Under the pieces are notes generated by a model that made no database searches, was not told the DNA's origin, and saw only the letters and a list, made by a program, of their open reading frames with translations. A DNA stretch of 64,000 nucleotides from Rhodocytophaga aerolata (GTDB lineage: Bacteria > Bacteroidota > Bacteroidia > Cytophagales > 172606-1): contig NZ_JAUKPO010000007.1 of assembly GCF_030503435.1 (NCBI RefSeq), positions 124,001 through 188,000 of the forward strand, given 5' to 3'. Positions within the stretch are counted from its first letter, which is position 1. Each line of letters opens with the position of its first letter. A program made the position numbers and the translations under genes. This document shows, piece after piece, positions 36,159-44,452 of the stretch.

Positions 36159-37628
36159 ATGTATAATGACTTAATCTTAAGCTTAAACCACCATTACCGA
36201 AAATTTAAAGATAAAGACAAAGAACCCTCCTTGTTTTTTCACTTTCTGGCGTTGCTGGCACTTAAATACATTTATGACACCCGCAATAAGGCACTTCCGT
36301 TTAAGCTGGAAACTTCCCTAGCCGACAGTTTGCAGCAAATTTTCAGGCAAAATACCCGGTCTTCTGTAGCAGTAGCTTTGGATAAGGTTATTGCTCAACT
36401 TTCGAAGAAATATAAATCTACCCTAGCAGGGGTATTTCTAGATATTTCGTTCCGTGAGCTGGGAAACGGGAAAGAGAAAAATCTGGAAGCTAAGCTTAGT
36501 TCACTTATTAGCGAAGTAGCCGATATGGATTTAAGCAGCCATGAGGTAGATGAAGCCCATGGCTTAGTGGTGGGCGCTGCCATTGAATACCTTATCGAAA
36601 AATTTGCCGAAGAGCATTTTCATAAAAGCGGGTTCCTGTATACACCCCGTAGCATCTCCAGGCTAATGGCAGAACTTGCAGGGTTAAATGAATCTACCAC
36701 AGTATATGACCCTGCCTGCGGACTAGGTACACTACTTATCCAATGCAGCCGTGCGGGGGGGATTTCCGACTACAAATTATATGGCCAGGAAATCCATTCA
36801 CAGTATGTGCAGCTTTGCAGGTTTAATATGTTGTTTAATGGGTTGATCCGGGCTGAGATTGAAACAGCTAATAGCTTACAGAACTCAAAGTTTGTTTCCG
36901 GGAAAAAACTGCTGACTTTTGATAGAGTTATTTCGCATCCACCTTACCAGATAGAAACTTTATTGCCTAGCCAGCCTGAACTAATTTTTGAAAAGGATAA
37001 AGAAACCAGGCATCTGTTTATTGTTGAAGAACCTGCGGTAGCCTATAAAAACAACAGGGAAGCTAGTGCACCTGCTCAGGTAGAAGCAGATTTTGTAACG
37101 CATATCCTGCAATCGCTGCAACCAGATGGAAAAGCTATACTCATTGTGCCACATGGAGCCCTGTTCAAACTAGGCAATGCACATACCGTACGCCGGTATC
37201 TGATACACAAAAACTACATAGAAGCTGTGATAGATATGCCTCCCAATATTTTTTACAGCAGCAAAACCAATGTGTCTATTCTCATCCTAAACAAAAAGAA
37301 GTTGCATACCGATATATTGTTTGTGGATGCTTCTACTGGTTTTGAACCCGACAGGCGGCGGAATAAGTTACGTGCTGAGCATACAACCTACATCCGGGAA
37401 GTATTTGAAGCCTATAAGTCAGTGAAAAACTTTGCCCACCGTGCCAGCTTTCAGGAAGTAACGGATAACAGCAACAATTATAACTTAACAGCCAAACGGT
37501 ATATTCAGCACAGCCATGTGCCTTCGGAAAAAGATATTGAACCGTTAAAAAAGAAAGTAGATTCTTTAACGGCAGAACTCAAAAAAGTGCGTGGTGCTAT
37601 AGATGAGGAATTAAAGTACTTTATGTAA
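36159..37628 (+). CDS. N6-adenine methylase (HsdM-like) with altered catalytic motif
   Basis: A 489-residue HsdM-type protein. An HsdM N-terminal helical domain (about 1-130) is followed by SGFLYTPRSISRLMAEL (157-173), SAM-binding motif I DPACGLGTLL (184-193) and a Rossmann-like fold. Motif IV, normally NPPY/F, reads HPPY at 260-263. The N (or D/S) of this motif holds the target amino group, so methylation may be lost or changed. The C-terminal 40 residues are a coiled coil that could dock with the S-like partner. No R subunit follows: the next gene is an oxidoreductase. Confidence 0.85.
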   Translation: MYNDLILSLNHHYRKFKDKDKEPSLFFHFLALLALKYIYDTRNKALPFKLETSLADSLQQIFRQNTRSSVAVALDKVIAQLSKKYKSTLAGVFLDISFRELGNGKEKNLEAKLSSLISEVADMDLSSHEVDEAHGLVVGAAIEYLIEKFAEEHFHKSGFLYTPRSISRLMAELAGLNESTTVYDPACGLGTLLIQCSRAGGISDYKLYGQEIHSQYVQLCRFNMLFNGLIRAEIETANSLQNSKFVSGKKLLTFDRVISHPPYQIETLLPSQPELIFEKDKETRHLFIVEEPAVAYKNNREASAPAQVEADFVTHILQSLQPDGKAILIVPHGALFKLGNAHTVRRYLIHKNYIEAVIDMPPNIFYSSKTNVSILILNKKKLHTDILFVDASTGFEPDRRRNKLRAEHTTYIREVFEAYKSVKNFAHRASFQEVTDNSNNYNLTAKRYIQHSHVPSEKDIEPLKKKVDSLTAELKKVRGAIDEELKYFM

Positions 37629-37740
37629 CCGGCAACCCATAGTTTTAGAAGTTCTTAGTTGACTTTTGGTGTTTGATAGTTGATATTTGACAGTAGGTAT
37701 CTGGCCTGGCCAGGTAAATAACTCTTAAACAATCAATCTC

Positions 37741-38787
37741 TTGGAAAAAACACTAAATGTTGCTTTGGCAGCGTATGGAATGTCGGGTGAAGTATTTCAT
37801 GCACCCTTGCTTACATCACATCCGGGTTTTAAGCTCACCAAAGTAGTAGAGCGGAGAAGTAATAAATCCAGTGCGGCCTATCCATTTGTGGAAGTAGTCA
37901 GATCATTTGACGAACTACTGGCTGACCCGGCTATTGAGGTAATCGTAGTGAATACGCCTAATAGTCTGCATTATGAACAGGCAAGCAAAGCACTTACCGC
38001 AGGTAAGCATGTAATTGTAGAAAAGCCTTTTACAGTAAATTCTCAGGAAGCAAAGGAACTCATCGCTCTGGCAGCAAAACAGGCAAAAGTACTCTCTGTG
38101 TTTCAGAACAGACGTTGGGATGGTGATTTTTTAACAGTAAAGCAGGTAGTAGCCAATAAACTTTTGGGCCAGTTAGTAGATTTTGAAGCACACTACGACA
38201 GGTTCCGGAATTATGTAGAAGCCGACACCTGGAAAGAAGAAACCGGCCCCGGTTCTGGCATCTTATATAATTTGGGTTCTCATATGATAGATCAGGCACT
38301 AGTACTTTTCGGAATGCCCCGTTCCGTAACAGCCGACATCCGCATACAACGCCCGGGCGGTAAAATTGACGATAGCTACGATATCCGGATGAATTATGAT
38401 GACTTGCGGGTGACACTTAAGTCGAGTTACCTGGTAAGGGAGCCAGGTCCCAGGTATATGTTGCATGGTACTCAGGGCACTTTTATGAAATATGGATTAG
38501 ATCCTCAGGAAGATGCCTTAAAAGTAGGAGGCAAACCGACCGATAAAAACTGGGGTGTAGATTCGAAGTCTTTTTGGGGAACGATCAATACCCAAATCAA
38601 CAATTTGCATCTGACCGGCCAGATTGAAACCCTGCCCGGAAATTATCTGCAGTATTATGAAAGTGTGTACCAGGCTATTGCTTCTGGTAAACCTCTGGCT
38701 GTACAAGCACAAGAGTCTATGCAGGGTATTCAAATTATCGAAGCCGCTATGGAAAGCAGTCGTACACAGCAAACCATTGTAGTGTAA
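37741..38787 (+). CDS. Gfo/Idh/MocA-family oxidoreductase
   Basis: A 348-residue NAD(P)-dependent dehydrogenase. The N-terminal Rossmann fold has VALAAYGMSGEVFHAPLL (7-24) and the EKPFTVNSQEAKEL motif near residue 95, whose Lys is catalytic in this family. The C-terminal domain includes GSGILYNLGSHMIDQALVLFG, typical of the YdgJ-like subgroup. The substrate is probably a sugar or inositol derivative. Translation starts at TTG 37741; no ATG is near. The gene is followed by a strong hairpin. Confidence 0.88.
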   Translation: MEKTLNVALAAYGMSGEVFHAPLLTSHPGFKLTKVVERRSNKSSAAYPFVEVVRSFDELLADPAIEVIVVNTPNSLHYEQASKALTAGKHVIVEKPFTVNSQEAKELIALAAKQAKVLSVFQNRRWDGDFLTVKQVVANKLLGQLVDFEAHYDRFRNYVEADTWKEETGPGSGILYNLGSHMIDQALVLFGMPRSVTADIRIQRPGGKIDDSYDIRMNYDDLRVTLKSSYLVREPGPRYMLHGTQGTFMKYGLDPQEDALKVGGKPTDKNWGVDSKSFWGTINTQINNLHLTGQIETLPGNYLQYYESVYQAIASGKPLAVQAQESMQGIQIIEAAMESSRTQQTIVV

Positions 38788-38833
38788 TCTATATTCCTAT
38801 GTCTTCTACAAATAACTAGTAAATATAGCAGTT

Positions 38834-38877
38834 GCAGCCCCTGTTATGTGTGTTTCTTCACACAGCACGGGGGCTGC
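38834..38877. repeat. Strong 44-base hairpin without U-run
   Basis: GCAGCCCC (38834-38841) pairs with GGGGCTGC (38870-38877); after a small internal loop TGTGTG (38847-38852) pairs with CACACA (38859-38864) around TTTCTT. No U-run follows, so it could be a factor-dependent 3' end or a stability element between the oxidoreductase and the sigma factor gene. Confidence 0.55.
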
Positions 38878-38985
38878 TTGTGAATTAACCTGGTACTTGC
38901 TTCCTAATGCCAGCTATAAATATTTTTTTCCTGGCAAGCAACCAATCCCTAAAAATGCCCGTGCTGTGGGCGCAAACATTTTTTT

Positions 38986-39552
38986 GTGAATCCTGAACCA
39001 GATGAACGCCTAGCAGCCCTTATACAAGCTTGTATAAAGGGAGATAAAAATAGCCAGAAAGCTTTGTATAAAAGCTTTTATGGATATGCTATGAGCATTT
39101 GTATGCGATATTCCATGAACCGTGAAGAGGCCGCTGAGGTGATGAATGATGGATTTATGAAAGTGTTTACTAAACTGACCAAGTATGATACGTCCCGTTC
39201 ATTTAAAGGATGGCTTCGTAAAATCATGATCAATACCGCATTAGATAATTACCGTCATAACCTGAAACATTATTATCAACAAGATATTGAAACATCGCCA
39301 GATGTATCTGCTTCCGGAAATGTACTGGCAGATATGGCATATGAGGATATTGTAGGTTTGGTACAGAAGCTTTCTCCAGCGTACCGTACCGCATTTAATC
39401 TATATGTAATGGATGGATATACACATGAAGAAATAGCTGAAATGCTGAGTATTTCTGTTGGTACCTCCAAGTCTAATTTGTCTAAGGCAAGGGAAAACCT
39501 GAGGAGTCTGTTAAAAAAAAATAAAGATGAGTACGCAAGATATTCCCGATAA
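38986..39552 (+). CDS. ECF-type RNA polymerase sigma factor
   Basis: A 188-residue sigma-70 family protein of the extracytoplasmic function class. Region 2 spans about 25-95 (LYKSFYGYAMSICMRYSMNREEAAEVMNDGFMKVFTKLTKYD) and region 4 about 120-180 (LVQKLSPAYRTAFNLYVMDGYTHEEIAEMLSISVGTSKSNLSKA). It begins with GTG at 38986. Its last 26 bases overlap the start of the next gene, a membrane protein with an anti-sigma-like N-terminus, so translation is likely coupled and the neighbour may control it. Confidence 0.93.
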   Translation: MNPEPDERLAALIQACIKGDKNSQKALYKSFYGYAMSICMRYSMNREEAAEVMNDGFMKVFTKLTKYDTSRSFKGWLRKIMINTALDNYRHNLKHYYQQDIETSPDVSASGNVLADMAYEDIVGLVQKLSPAYRTAFNLYVMDGYTHEEIAEMLSISVGTSKSNLSKARENLRSLLKKNKDEYARYSR

Positions 39553-41203
39553 CGAGTTGGATGATTTTTTCAGAAAGTCATTAGAGGAGCCTGAAATAGA
39601 CTTCCGGGAAGAGGATTGGCTACAGCTGGAGAAAAAAATGGATGCAGCTGCCCGTCAGAAGGCTACTTTCCGCAAGTACCTGTATAGTGTGCTACTATTG
39701 CTTTTACTTGGCATCAGTATTCCTACGGCTCTTTGGATAAATTCTCAGGATGACGCTACAGCAATTGCATCTTTGCCAGAACAGGCTTTACCCGAAAGCT
39801 CTACTTCCACAGAAGGTACCCCTAAAAGAACAGACAGTAACACAGTTGATGAATTTACAGATAATCAGTTGGCAGCTAACAATCCTGATGAAACGAACAA
39901 CAAAAATACGGCTGACCTTAAACAACTGGAAGAACCAAAGGGCAAACAAACCAAAGCTGTAGAAGAGAAAGAAGAAAGCCAGGGAAAGGAACTACCTAAA
40001 CAAGCAGTCAGCAGGCAGGATTCTAAAGAAAAAGATAAAGAAACTAAGCTAATTGGTAAGGAAGGTAAAGAAACGGGCGTATCAGGTGAGTACAAACCAA
40101 CTGCAACCGTAGGGACTGCCAAACAACCGGCACAGCAGAACAACAAGCCGGCAGATCTTAGTAATGAGGAGATTATTGGAACGGAGCCAAGTATAGACCG
40201 CAAAATTAATCCATCGACTAGCAGGCGGGTAAGGCAGGCGAATGAAAATACAGATACCAGTGCTCCAAAAATCATTCCTGGCAACTCCATGACGTATATA
40301 CATGGTAAACCTTCTACCAGTAAACCAAGTGTTGAAAGCAAAGAGGACGTTACCGATGCTAATGCGAATGAATGGGACCAGCCAGGTACGCCTTTAATAG
40401 AGCCTACAGACGAATACACCAATGGAGTAGGAGGGTTACCCTCAGAATGGCCCTTGTTTTCTATGTCGCAGGTAGCCGTAAAACAACTGACTATAAACCG
40501 TCAATTTCCGGGAAAATACACCCGGGCATTAACTGAGATGTTGCCGGCCAGTTCAGCGGATACACAACCCAACGACTCTATAGTGAAAAAACTGGCGAAA
40601 GAACGAATAAATTACCGTTTTAAAATAAGCCTGGTGCTTTCGCCAGATATAAGTACGGTGAGGCTTGGCGACATTACACGGCCAGGTACAAATATAGGCA
40701 TTCTGTTCAGCTACCGTTTTTCTCCAAGAATGAGCGTATCTACCGGGCTAATCCGCTCGGCTAAAATTTATGATGCCCGTACGGAAGATTACAATCCACC
40801 TTACGGACAGTGGATCTATTACATAAAACCTGTAGCTATAAAAGCTACCTGTACCGTACTGGATATTCCATTAAACATCCGGTATAACCTTCTGGCAAAG
40901 GAGAAATTTACCCTATATGCTGTCACAGGGTTATCTTCGTACCTGATGCTTTCTGAATACTACAAGTATATTTATAATGTTGACGATACACATTTAAGAA
41001 AATACTGGAAGGTTAATAATGAGAACAAGCATTTTTTTAAAGTATATAACATATCAGCAGGGTACGAACGGAAACTGGGCAGACGGCTAACGGCGGGTGC
41101 AGAACCTTTTGTGAAGATACCGGGTGCCGGAGTGGGTTTTGGCAAAATTCAACTCTGGAGTGCAGGCATATTTATTTCTGCTAATTATCAACTAGGCAAA
41201 TAA
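39527..41203 (+). CDS. Membrane protein with anti-sigma-like N-terminus, long linker and C-terminal beta-barrel
   Basis: A 558-residue protein with unusual layout. Residues 1-50 are acidic and cytoplasmic, including DDFFRKSLEEPEIDFREEDWLQLEKKM, which resembles the N-terminus of ECF-linked anti-sigma proteins. One membrane helix spans about 51-70. Residues 75-330 are a low-complexity Lys/Glu/Thr/Pro-rich linker. From about 365 the sequence turns into alternating beta strands (YRFKISLVLSPDIS, IGILFSYRFSPRMSVSTGL) typical of a PorT-like outer-membrane beta-barrel ending NYQLGK. So one chain may reach from cytoplasm to outer membrane. Alternatively the barrel-like part stays periplasmic. It overlaps the sigma factor gene by 26 bases. 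Confidence 0.75.
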   Translation: MSTQDIPDNELDDFFRKSLEEPEIDFREEDWLQLEKKMDAAARQKATFRKYLYSVLLLLLLGISIPTALWINSQDDATAIASLPEQALPESSTSTEGTPKRTDSNTVDEFTDNQLAANNPDETNNKNTADLKQLEEPKGKQTKAVEEKEESQGKELPKQAVSRQDSKEKDKETKLIGKEGKETGVSGEYKPTATVGTAKQPAQQNNKPADLSNEEIIGTEPSIDRKINPSTSRRVRQANENTDTSAPKIIPGNSMTYIHGKPSTSKPSVESKEDVTDANANEWDQPGTPLIEPTDEYTNGVGGLPSEWPLFSMSQVAVKQLTINRQFPGKYTRALTEMLPASSADTQPNDSIVKKLAKERINYRFKISLVLSPDISTVRLGDITRPGTNIGILFSYRFSPRMSVSTGLIRSAKIYDARTEDYNPPYGQWIYYIKPVAIKATCTVLDIPLNIRYNLLAKEKFTLYAVTGLSSYLMLSEYYKYIYNVDDTHLRKYWKVNNENKHFFKVYNISAGYERKLGRRLTAGAEPFVKIPGAGVGFGKIQLWSAGIFISANYQLGK

Positions 41204-41236
41204 CCTTTTAAACTAACCTTATTCCCTTACAGAATT

Positions 41237-41809
41237 ATGAAAAACCTGACCTCTACTCTGGCAGGAGCAGCATTGGTATGCTTTCTCAGTATTTCCTGCG
41301 AAAAAGAAAACAGTGATCCTATAAATTGTGCTACTGACGGGCCAACGGTTGCTGCAACGGCTAGCAACGCTTCGTGTGGCAACGACGATGGCAGTTTACA
41401 AGTAACTGGTACCGGCGGCAAATCTCCTTATCAATATTCCATTGATGGTACTACTTTCCAGGCAGGAACAAATTTTGCCAGTCTGGGGGCAGGAAATTAT
41501 ACCATTACTATAAAAGATGCCAATAACTGCACAAGTACTGCTACTGCTACAATAGATGTAACTGCAGGAAGCGTCGGTTACGAAGCCACGGTGAAAAATA
41601 TTATTGCCACCAACTGCTCTATTGGCACTTGCCATGTTTCTGGTGGGCAAGCTCCAGGTGATTTCAGTCAGTTATCGGTAGTACAAAATAAGGCTGCTCA
41701 GATAAAAACCCGTACCGGAAACCGCTCTATGCCTGTAGGCCGCACACTGACCGAAGAACAGATTCAGCAGATTGCTTGCTGGGTAGACTCCGGTGCACCA
41801 GCTAATTAG
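41237..41809 (+). CDS. Lipoprotein with SprB-like repeat and cytochrome-like haem motif
   Basis: A 190-residue lipoprotein (lipobox Cys21, SISC). Residues about 35-110 read as one SprB/PKD-like beta repeat (NASCGNDDGSLQVTGTGGKSPYQYSIDG, DANNCTSTATATID). Residues 113-190 resemble a small cytochrome-like domain: NIIATNCSIGTCH has a Cx4CH site (Cys127, Cys132, His133) instead of the common CxxCH, and RSMPVGRTLTEEQIQQIACWVDSGAP is the usual tail with Met165 as a possible distal ligand. Whether haem is attached is uncertain. It starts 33 bases after the barrel gene and is ended by a terminator before the OB-fold gene. Confidence 0.75.
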   Translation: MKNLTSTLAGAALVCFLSISCEKENSDPINCATDGPTVAATASNASCGNDDGSLQVTGTGGKSPYQYSIDGTTFQAGTNFASLGAGNYTITIKDANNCTSTATATIDVTAGSVGYEATVKNIIATNCSIGTCHVSGGQAPGDFSQLSVVQNKAAQIKTRTGNRSMPVGRTLTEEQIQQIACWVDSGAPAN

Positions 41810-41863
41810 TATAGCTGGTGAGTCTAAGATTCCATAGGTAATGTTTGCATGGAATTCTCTGCT

Positions 41864-41896
41864 AAACAAGGCAGAATTTCTGATTCTGCTTTGTTT
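41864..41896 (+). terminator. Terminator after the haem-motif lipoprotein gene
   Basis: AAACAAGGCAGAAT (41864-41877) pairs with ATTCTGCTTTGTTT (41883-41896) with one G-U pair and loop TTCTG; a U-rich stretch follows. It splits the 39.5-44.4 kb cluster into at least two transcripts. Confidence 0.75.
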
Positions 41897-41920
41897 TCTT
41901 CATCTTTTTAGTATTTGCTT

Positions 41921-42340
41921 ATGAAAACTCCAGTTATACTCAGTATCGTAGGCGTTGTTATTTTAGTGGGAATAGCAGTTGCATTTTCATTATACAACAA
42001 ACCGCACAGGCAGGCAGGTAACGCAGCACCTGATTTAAAAGTAAAGGCTACCGAATTATATGCCATGTATACGGCTGATGAAAGCAAAGCCGATTCCTTA
42101 TACCTGGATAAGGTATTGCAAGTAGAAGGCATAGTAAAAGAAATACTCACTAACGAAAATGGAGATAAAGTACTTATGCTGGAAAGTCCTGAGCTTTTTG
42201 GAATTAGCTGCTCTATGGCAGATAGCCAAAGCAAAGATCTCTCAGCGGTGAAAGTAGGTGCACCAGTTACAGTAAAAGGAATCTGCCATGGAATGCTGAT
42301 GGATGTGGTCCTGGTAAAATGTGTGTTGGTAGAGAGGTAA
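41921..42340 (+). CDS. Membrane-anchored OB-fold (tRNA_anti-like) protein
   Basis: A 139-residue protein with one N-terminal membrane helix (about 5-26) and a soluble part that fits the tRNA_anti-like OB-fold family: TELYAMYTADESKADSLYLDKVLQVEGIVKEIL, then a strand-rich stretch and VTVKGICHGMLMDVVLVKCVLVE. Family members in Bacteroidota lie beside cytochrome and YceI genes; no reaction is known. ATG at 41921 is better than TTG at 41915. It is first after the terminator. Confidence 0.8.
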   Translation: MKTPVILSIVGVVILVGIAVAFSLYNKPHRQAGNAAPDLKVKATELYAMYTADESKADSLYLDKVLQVEGIVKEILTNENGDKVLMLESPELFGISCSMADSQSKDLSAVKVGAPVTVKGICHGMLMDVVLVKCVLVER

Positions 42341-42412
42341 TAGTAGACCCTTCAACCATGCGAGTTCAGAATATCTCCAAACTATATTTTTATCCTTTCA
42401 TAAATCTATACC

Positions 42413-42853
42413 ATGACTAACATGCTGACTAACATGCTGACTAACATGCTGACTAACATGCTGACTAACAAAATACTTTATAAACTAACTTCTAAGTTCC
42501 TATATGCTGCCATAGCTGCTTTTTTCCTGTGGGCTTGCACATACAATAACGAAGAAGAGTTGTATGGTAACCTGCCAGGAACCTGCGATACTACCACCGT
42601 ATCGTATGCAACAGATATATTGCCTTTGCTGCAAAGTGATTGCTATGGGTGCCATAGCCAGGCAGCTTCTATGGGAGGCATTAATCTGGAAGGTCATAGC
42701 CGGGTAAAAGTGGTTGCAGACAATGGCCGGCTGCTTGGGGCAGTTTCTCATGCCTCCGGTTTTTCACCTATGCCCAAAAATGGAAGCAAACTTCCTGCCT
42801 GCGAGATTAATAAAATCAGAAGGTGGATCAACCTGGGCACACCCAATAATTAA
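42413..42853 (+). CDS. Cytochrome c-like lipoprotein with repeated N-terminus
   Basis: A 146-residue lipoprotein. The mature region has a CYGCH haem motif (Cys77, Cys80, His81) in PLLQSDCYGCHSQ and an SPMPKNGSKLPACEINKIRRWINLGTP tail, matching small c-type-cytochrome-like domains. The N-terminus is odd: a 12-base unit repeated four and a half times encodes MTNMLTNMLTNM-type residues before the signal helix and lipobox Cys42. Every unit supplies an in-frame ATG, so the true start is uncertain; the last, at 42458, gives a normal signal peptide. Confidence 0.8.
   Translation: MTNMLTNMLTNMLTNMLTNKILYKLTSKFLYAAIAAFFLWACTYNNEEELYGNLPGTCDTTTVSYATDILPLLQSDCYGCHSQAASMGGINLEGHSRVKVVADNGRLLGAVSHASGFSPMPKNGSKLPACEINKIRRWINLGTPNN
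42416..42469. repeat. 12-bp tandem repeat in the start region of the cytochrome-like gene
   Basis: ACTAACATGCTG occurs four times head to tail (42416-42463), followed by a half unit ACTAAC (42464-42469), all exact and in frame. Each unit encodes TNML and contains an ATG. Confidence 0.9.
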
Positions 42854-42901
42854 CCTATTCCTGGTAAAAGCACTATTTACTTTCCTCTAAAGCCATTTCG
42901 T

Positions 42902-43456
42902 ATGAAACAACCATTGATTTTATTTCTCTGCTTTTGTGCTTTCTCTTTTGCAGAAGCTCAAGGTAAATATTTTACCCGTACAGGGCATATTTCTTTTTAT
43001 TCGAAAACACCCCTGGAAGATATACAGGCCAATAACCGGCAGGTAGCTAGTGTTATTGATTTTTCTACTGGGGAAATGGTATTTTCAGTATTGATGAAGT
43101 CTTTTGAGTTTCCGAAGGCACTTATGCAGGAGCATTTTAACGAAAACTATATAGAGTCAGATAAGTATCCCAAGTCTACTTTTAAAGGCAAGATCCTAAA
43201 TATTCAAACGGTAGATGTACAAAAAAATGGTTCGTATCCGGTAGAAGTGGAAGGGGAACTTACCATTCATGGCGTAACTAAGCCTGTCAAAAGCAACGGC
43301 ACCCTGGAAGTAAAAGAGAATAAAATCTATGGTAAGTCACAGTTTACAGTGGCTGTAGCCGATTATAATATACAAATTCCCAAACTGGTAAGAGATAATA
43401 TTGCCAAGAATATAGATATACAGGTAGACATGGTGTACGAACCTTTTAAGCAATAA
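42902..43456 (+). CDS. YceI-family secreted lipid-binding protein
   Basis: A 184-residue protein with a signal peptide (ending SFAEAQ) and the YceI lipocalin-like pattern: GHISFYSKTPLEDIQANNRQVASVIDFSTGEMVFSVLMKSFEFP, then HFNENYIESDKYPKSTFKGKI and the C-terminal HGVTKPVKSNGTLEV. YceI proteins bind isoprenoid chains such as quinone-like lipids in the periplasm. Its neighbours carry haem motifs, which suggests a shared redox role. Four bases separate it from the DUF5777 gene. Confidence 0.9.
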   Translation: MKQPLILFLCFCAFSFAEAQGKYFTRTGHISFYSKTPLEDIQANNRQVASVIDFSTGEMVFSVLMKSFEFPKALMQEHFNENYIESDKYPKSTFKGKILNIQTVDVQKNGSYPVEVEGELTIHGVTKPVKSNGTLEVKENKIYGKSQFTVAVADYNIQIPKLVRDNIAKNIDIQVDMVYEPFKQ

Positions 43457-43460
43457 TGAT

Positions 43461-44363
43461 ATGCAGCAACTTTATAAATTACTTTTCTTTTTAATTTTCC
43501 TAACCGCTTCCATTCAACTCCAGGCACAAAACGATCTGCTCAACTTACTGGAAAATGACTCCCTAAATAAAGGGCAGAAAGACTATACCTATGCTACTTT
43601 CAAAAGTACCCGGGTAATTAACGGTCAATCGGTAGAAACGCAGAAAGCCAAGGTGCTTCAATTCTTGATCTCTCACCGTTTTGGCCGGCTCAACAGTGGC
43701 GCGTACAACTTTTTTGGGTTAGACGATGCCACCATCCGGTTAGGTCTGGAATATGGGCTAACCGATGTACTTACTATAGGTGTAGGAAGAAGTTCTCTGG
43801 AAAAAACCTACGATGGATTTGTGAAGTATAAAGTACTGCGGCAGCGGCCAAGCGGTATGCCTGTGTCCGTAGTGCTATTTGCCAGCACGGCTATCAATAC
43901 CTTAGAGTTTAGCGATGCAGAAAGAGATAACTTGTTTTCTTCCAGGCTTTCGTATACGTATCAGGCTATTATTGGGCGTAAATTCAGCGATAAACTTTCG
44001 CTGCAACTATCGCCAACCATGGTTCACCGGAACCTGGTACCTACCACCGTTGACCAGAATGATGTGTATGCAGTTGGTGTTGCCGGCCGGTATAAACTAA
44101 CCAAACGTACATCACTAAATGCCGAATATTTTTATCTGCTACCTGGAGAAACCGCCAATGATTATTACAATTCCCTTTCTGTAGGCTTTGATATAGAAAC
44201 TGGAGGCCACGTTTTTCAGCTGCATTTCACTAATTCGCAGGGGATGCTGGAGAAGTTTTTTGTTCCGGCTACCAATGGTAACTGGCTGAAAGGCGATATT
44301 TATTTTGGATTTAATATTTCCAGAGTATTCAGTTTGAAGAAAGAAGAAAAGAAGCCGTATTAA
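43461..44363 (+). CDS. DUF5777 family beta-barrel protein
   Basis: A 300-residue protein with signal peptide (ending LQLQAQ) and the DUF5777 pattern: YTYATFKSTRVINGQSVETQKAKVLQFLISHRFG, LGLEYGLTDVLTIGVGRSS, FDIETGGHVFQLHFTNSQGM and a C-terminal strand, all typical of an outer-membrane beta-barrel. Its regular partners in Bacteroidota are YceI and cytochrome-like lipoproteins, as here. Probable role: outer-membrane part of a redox or transport unit; details unknown. Last gene of its cluster. Confidence 0.88.
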   Translation: MQQLYKLLFFLIFLTASIQLQAQNDLLNLLENDSLNKGQKDYTYATFKSTRVINGQSVETQKAKVLQFLISHRFGRLNSGAYNFFGLDDATIRLGLEYGLTDVLTIGVGRSSLEKTYDGFVKYKVLRQRPSGMPVSVVLFASTAINTLEFSDAERDNLFSSRLSYTYQAIIGRKFSDKLSLQLSPTMVHRNLVPTTVDQNDVYAVGVAGRYKLTKRTSLNAEYFYLLPGETANDYYNSLSVGFDIETGGHVFQLHFTNSQGMLEKFFVPATNGNWLKGDIYFGFNISRVFSLKKEEKKPY

Positions 44364-44410
44364 AAGCAACTGACTCTGGGTACTTTGTGCGGAAAGTTAA
44401 CCGAATACAA

Positions 44411-44452
44411 AAAACAATCCCCAAACAGATGATTCGGTTTGGGGATTGTTTT
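44411..44452. terminator. Bidirectional terminator between DUF5777 and PRC-barrel genes
   Basis: AAAACAATCCCCAAAC (44411-44426) pairs perfectly with its complement at 44437-44452. Both sides carry A/U runs and the flanking genes converge; the right arm reaches the stop codon of the PRC-barrel gene. Confidence 0.85.

Noticed and set aside
39865-40422. 185-residue open frame antisense to the linker of the membrane/barrel protein
   Set aside because: The linker is low-complexity, and its complement is Ser/Leu-rich by composition; no start context or motif.
42416-42469. Short tandem repeat as a CRISPR-like array
   Set aside because: Unit is 12 bases without spacers and lies inside a coding region; a microsatellite.
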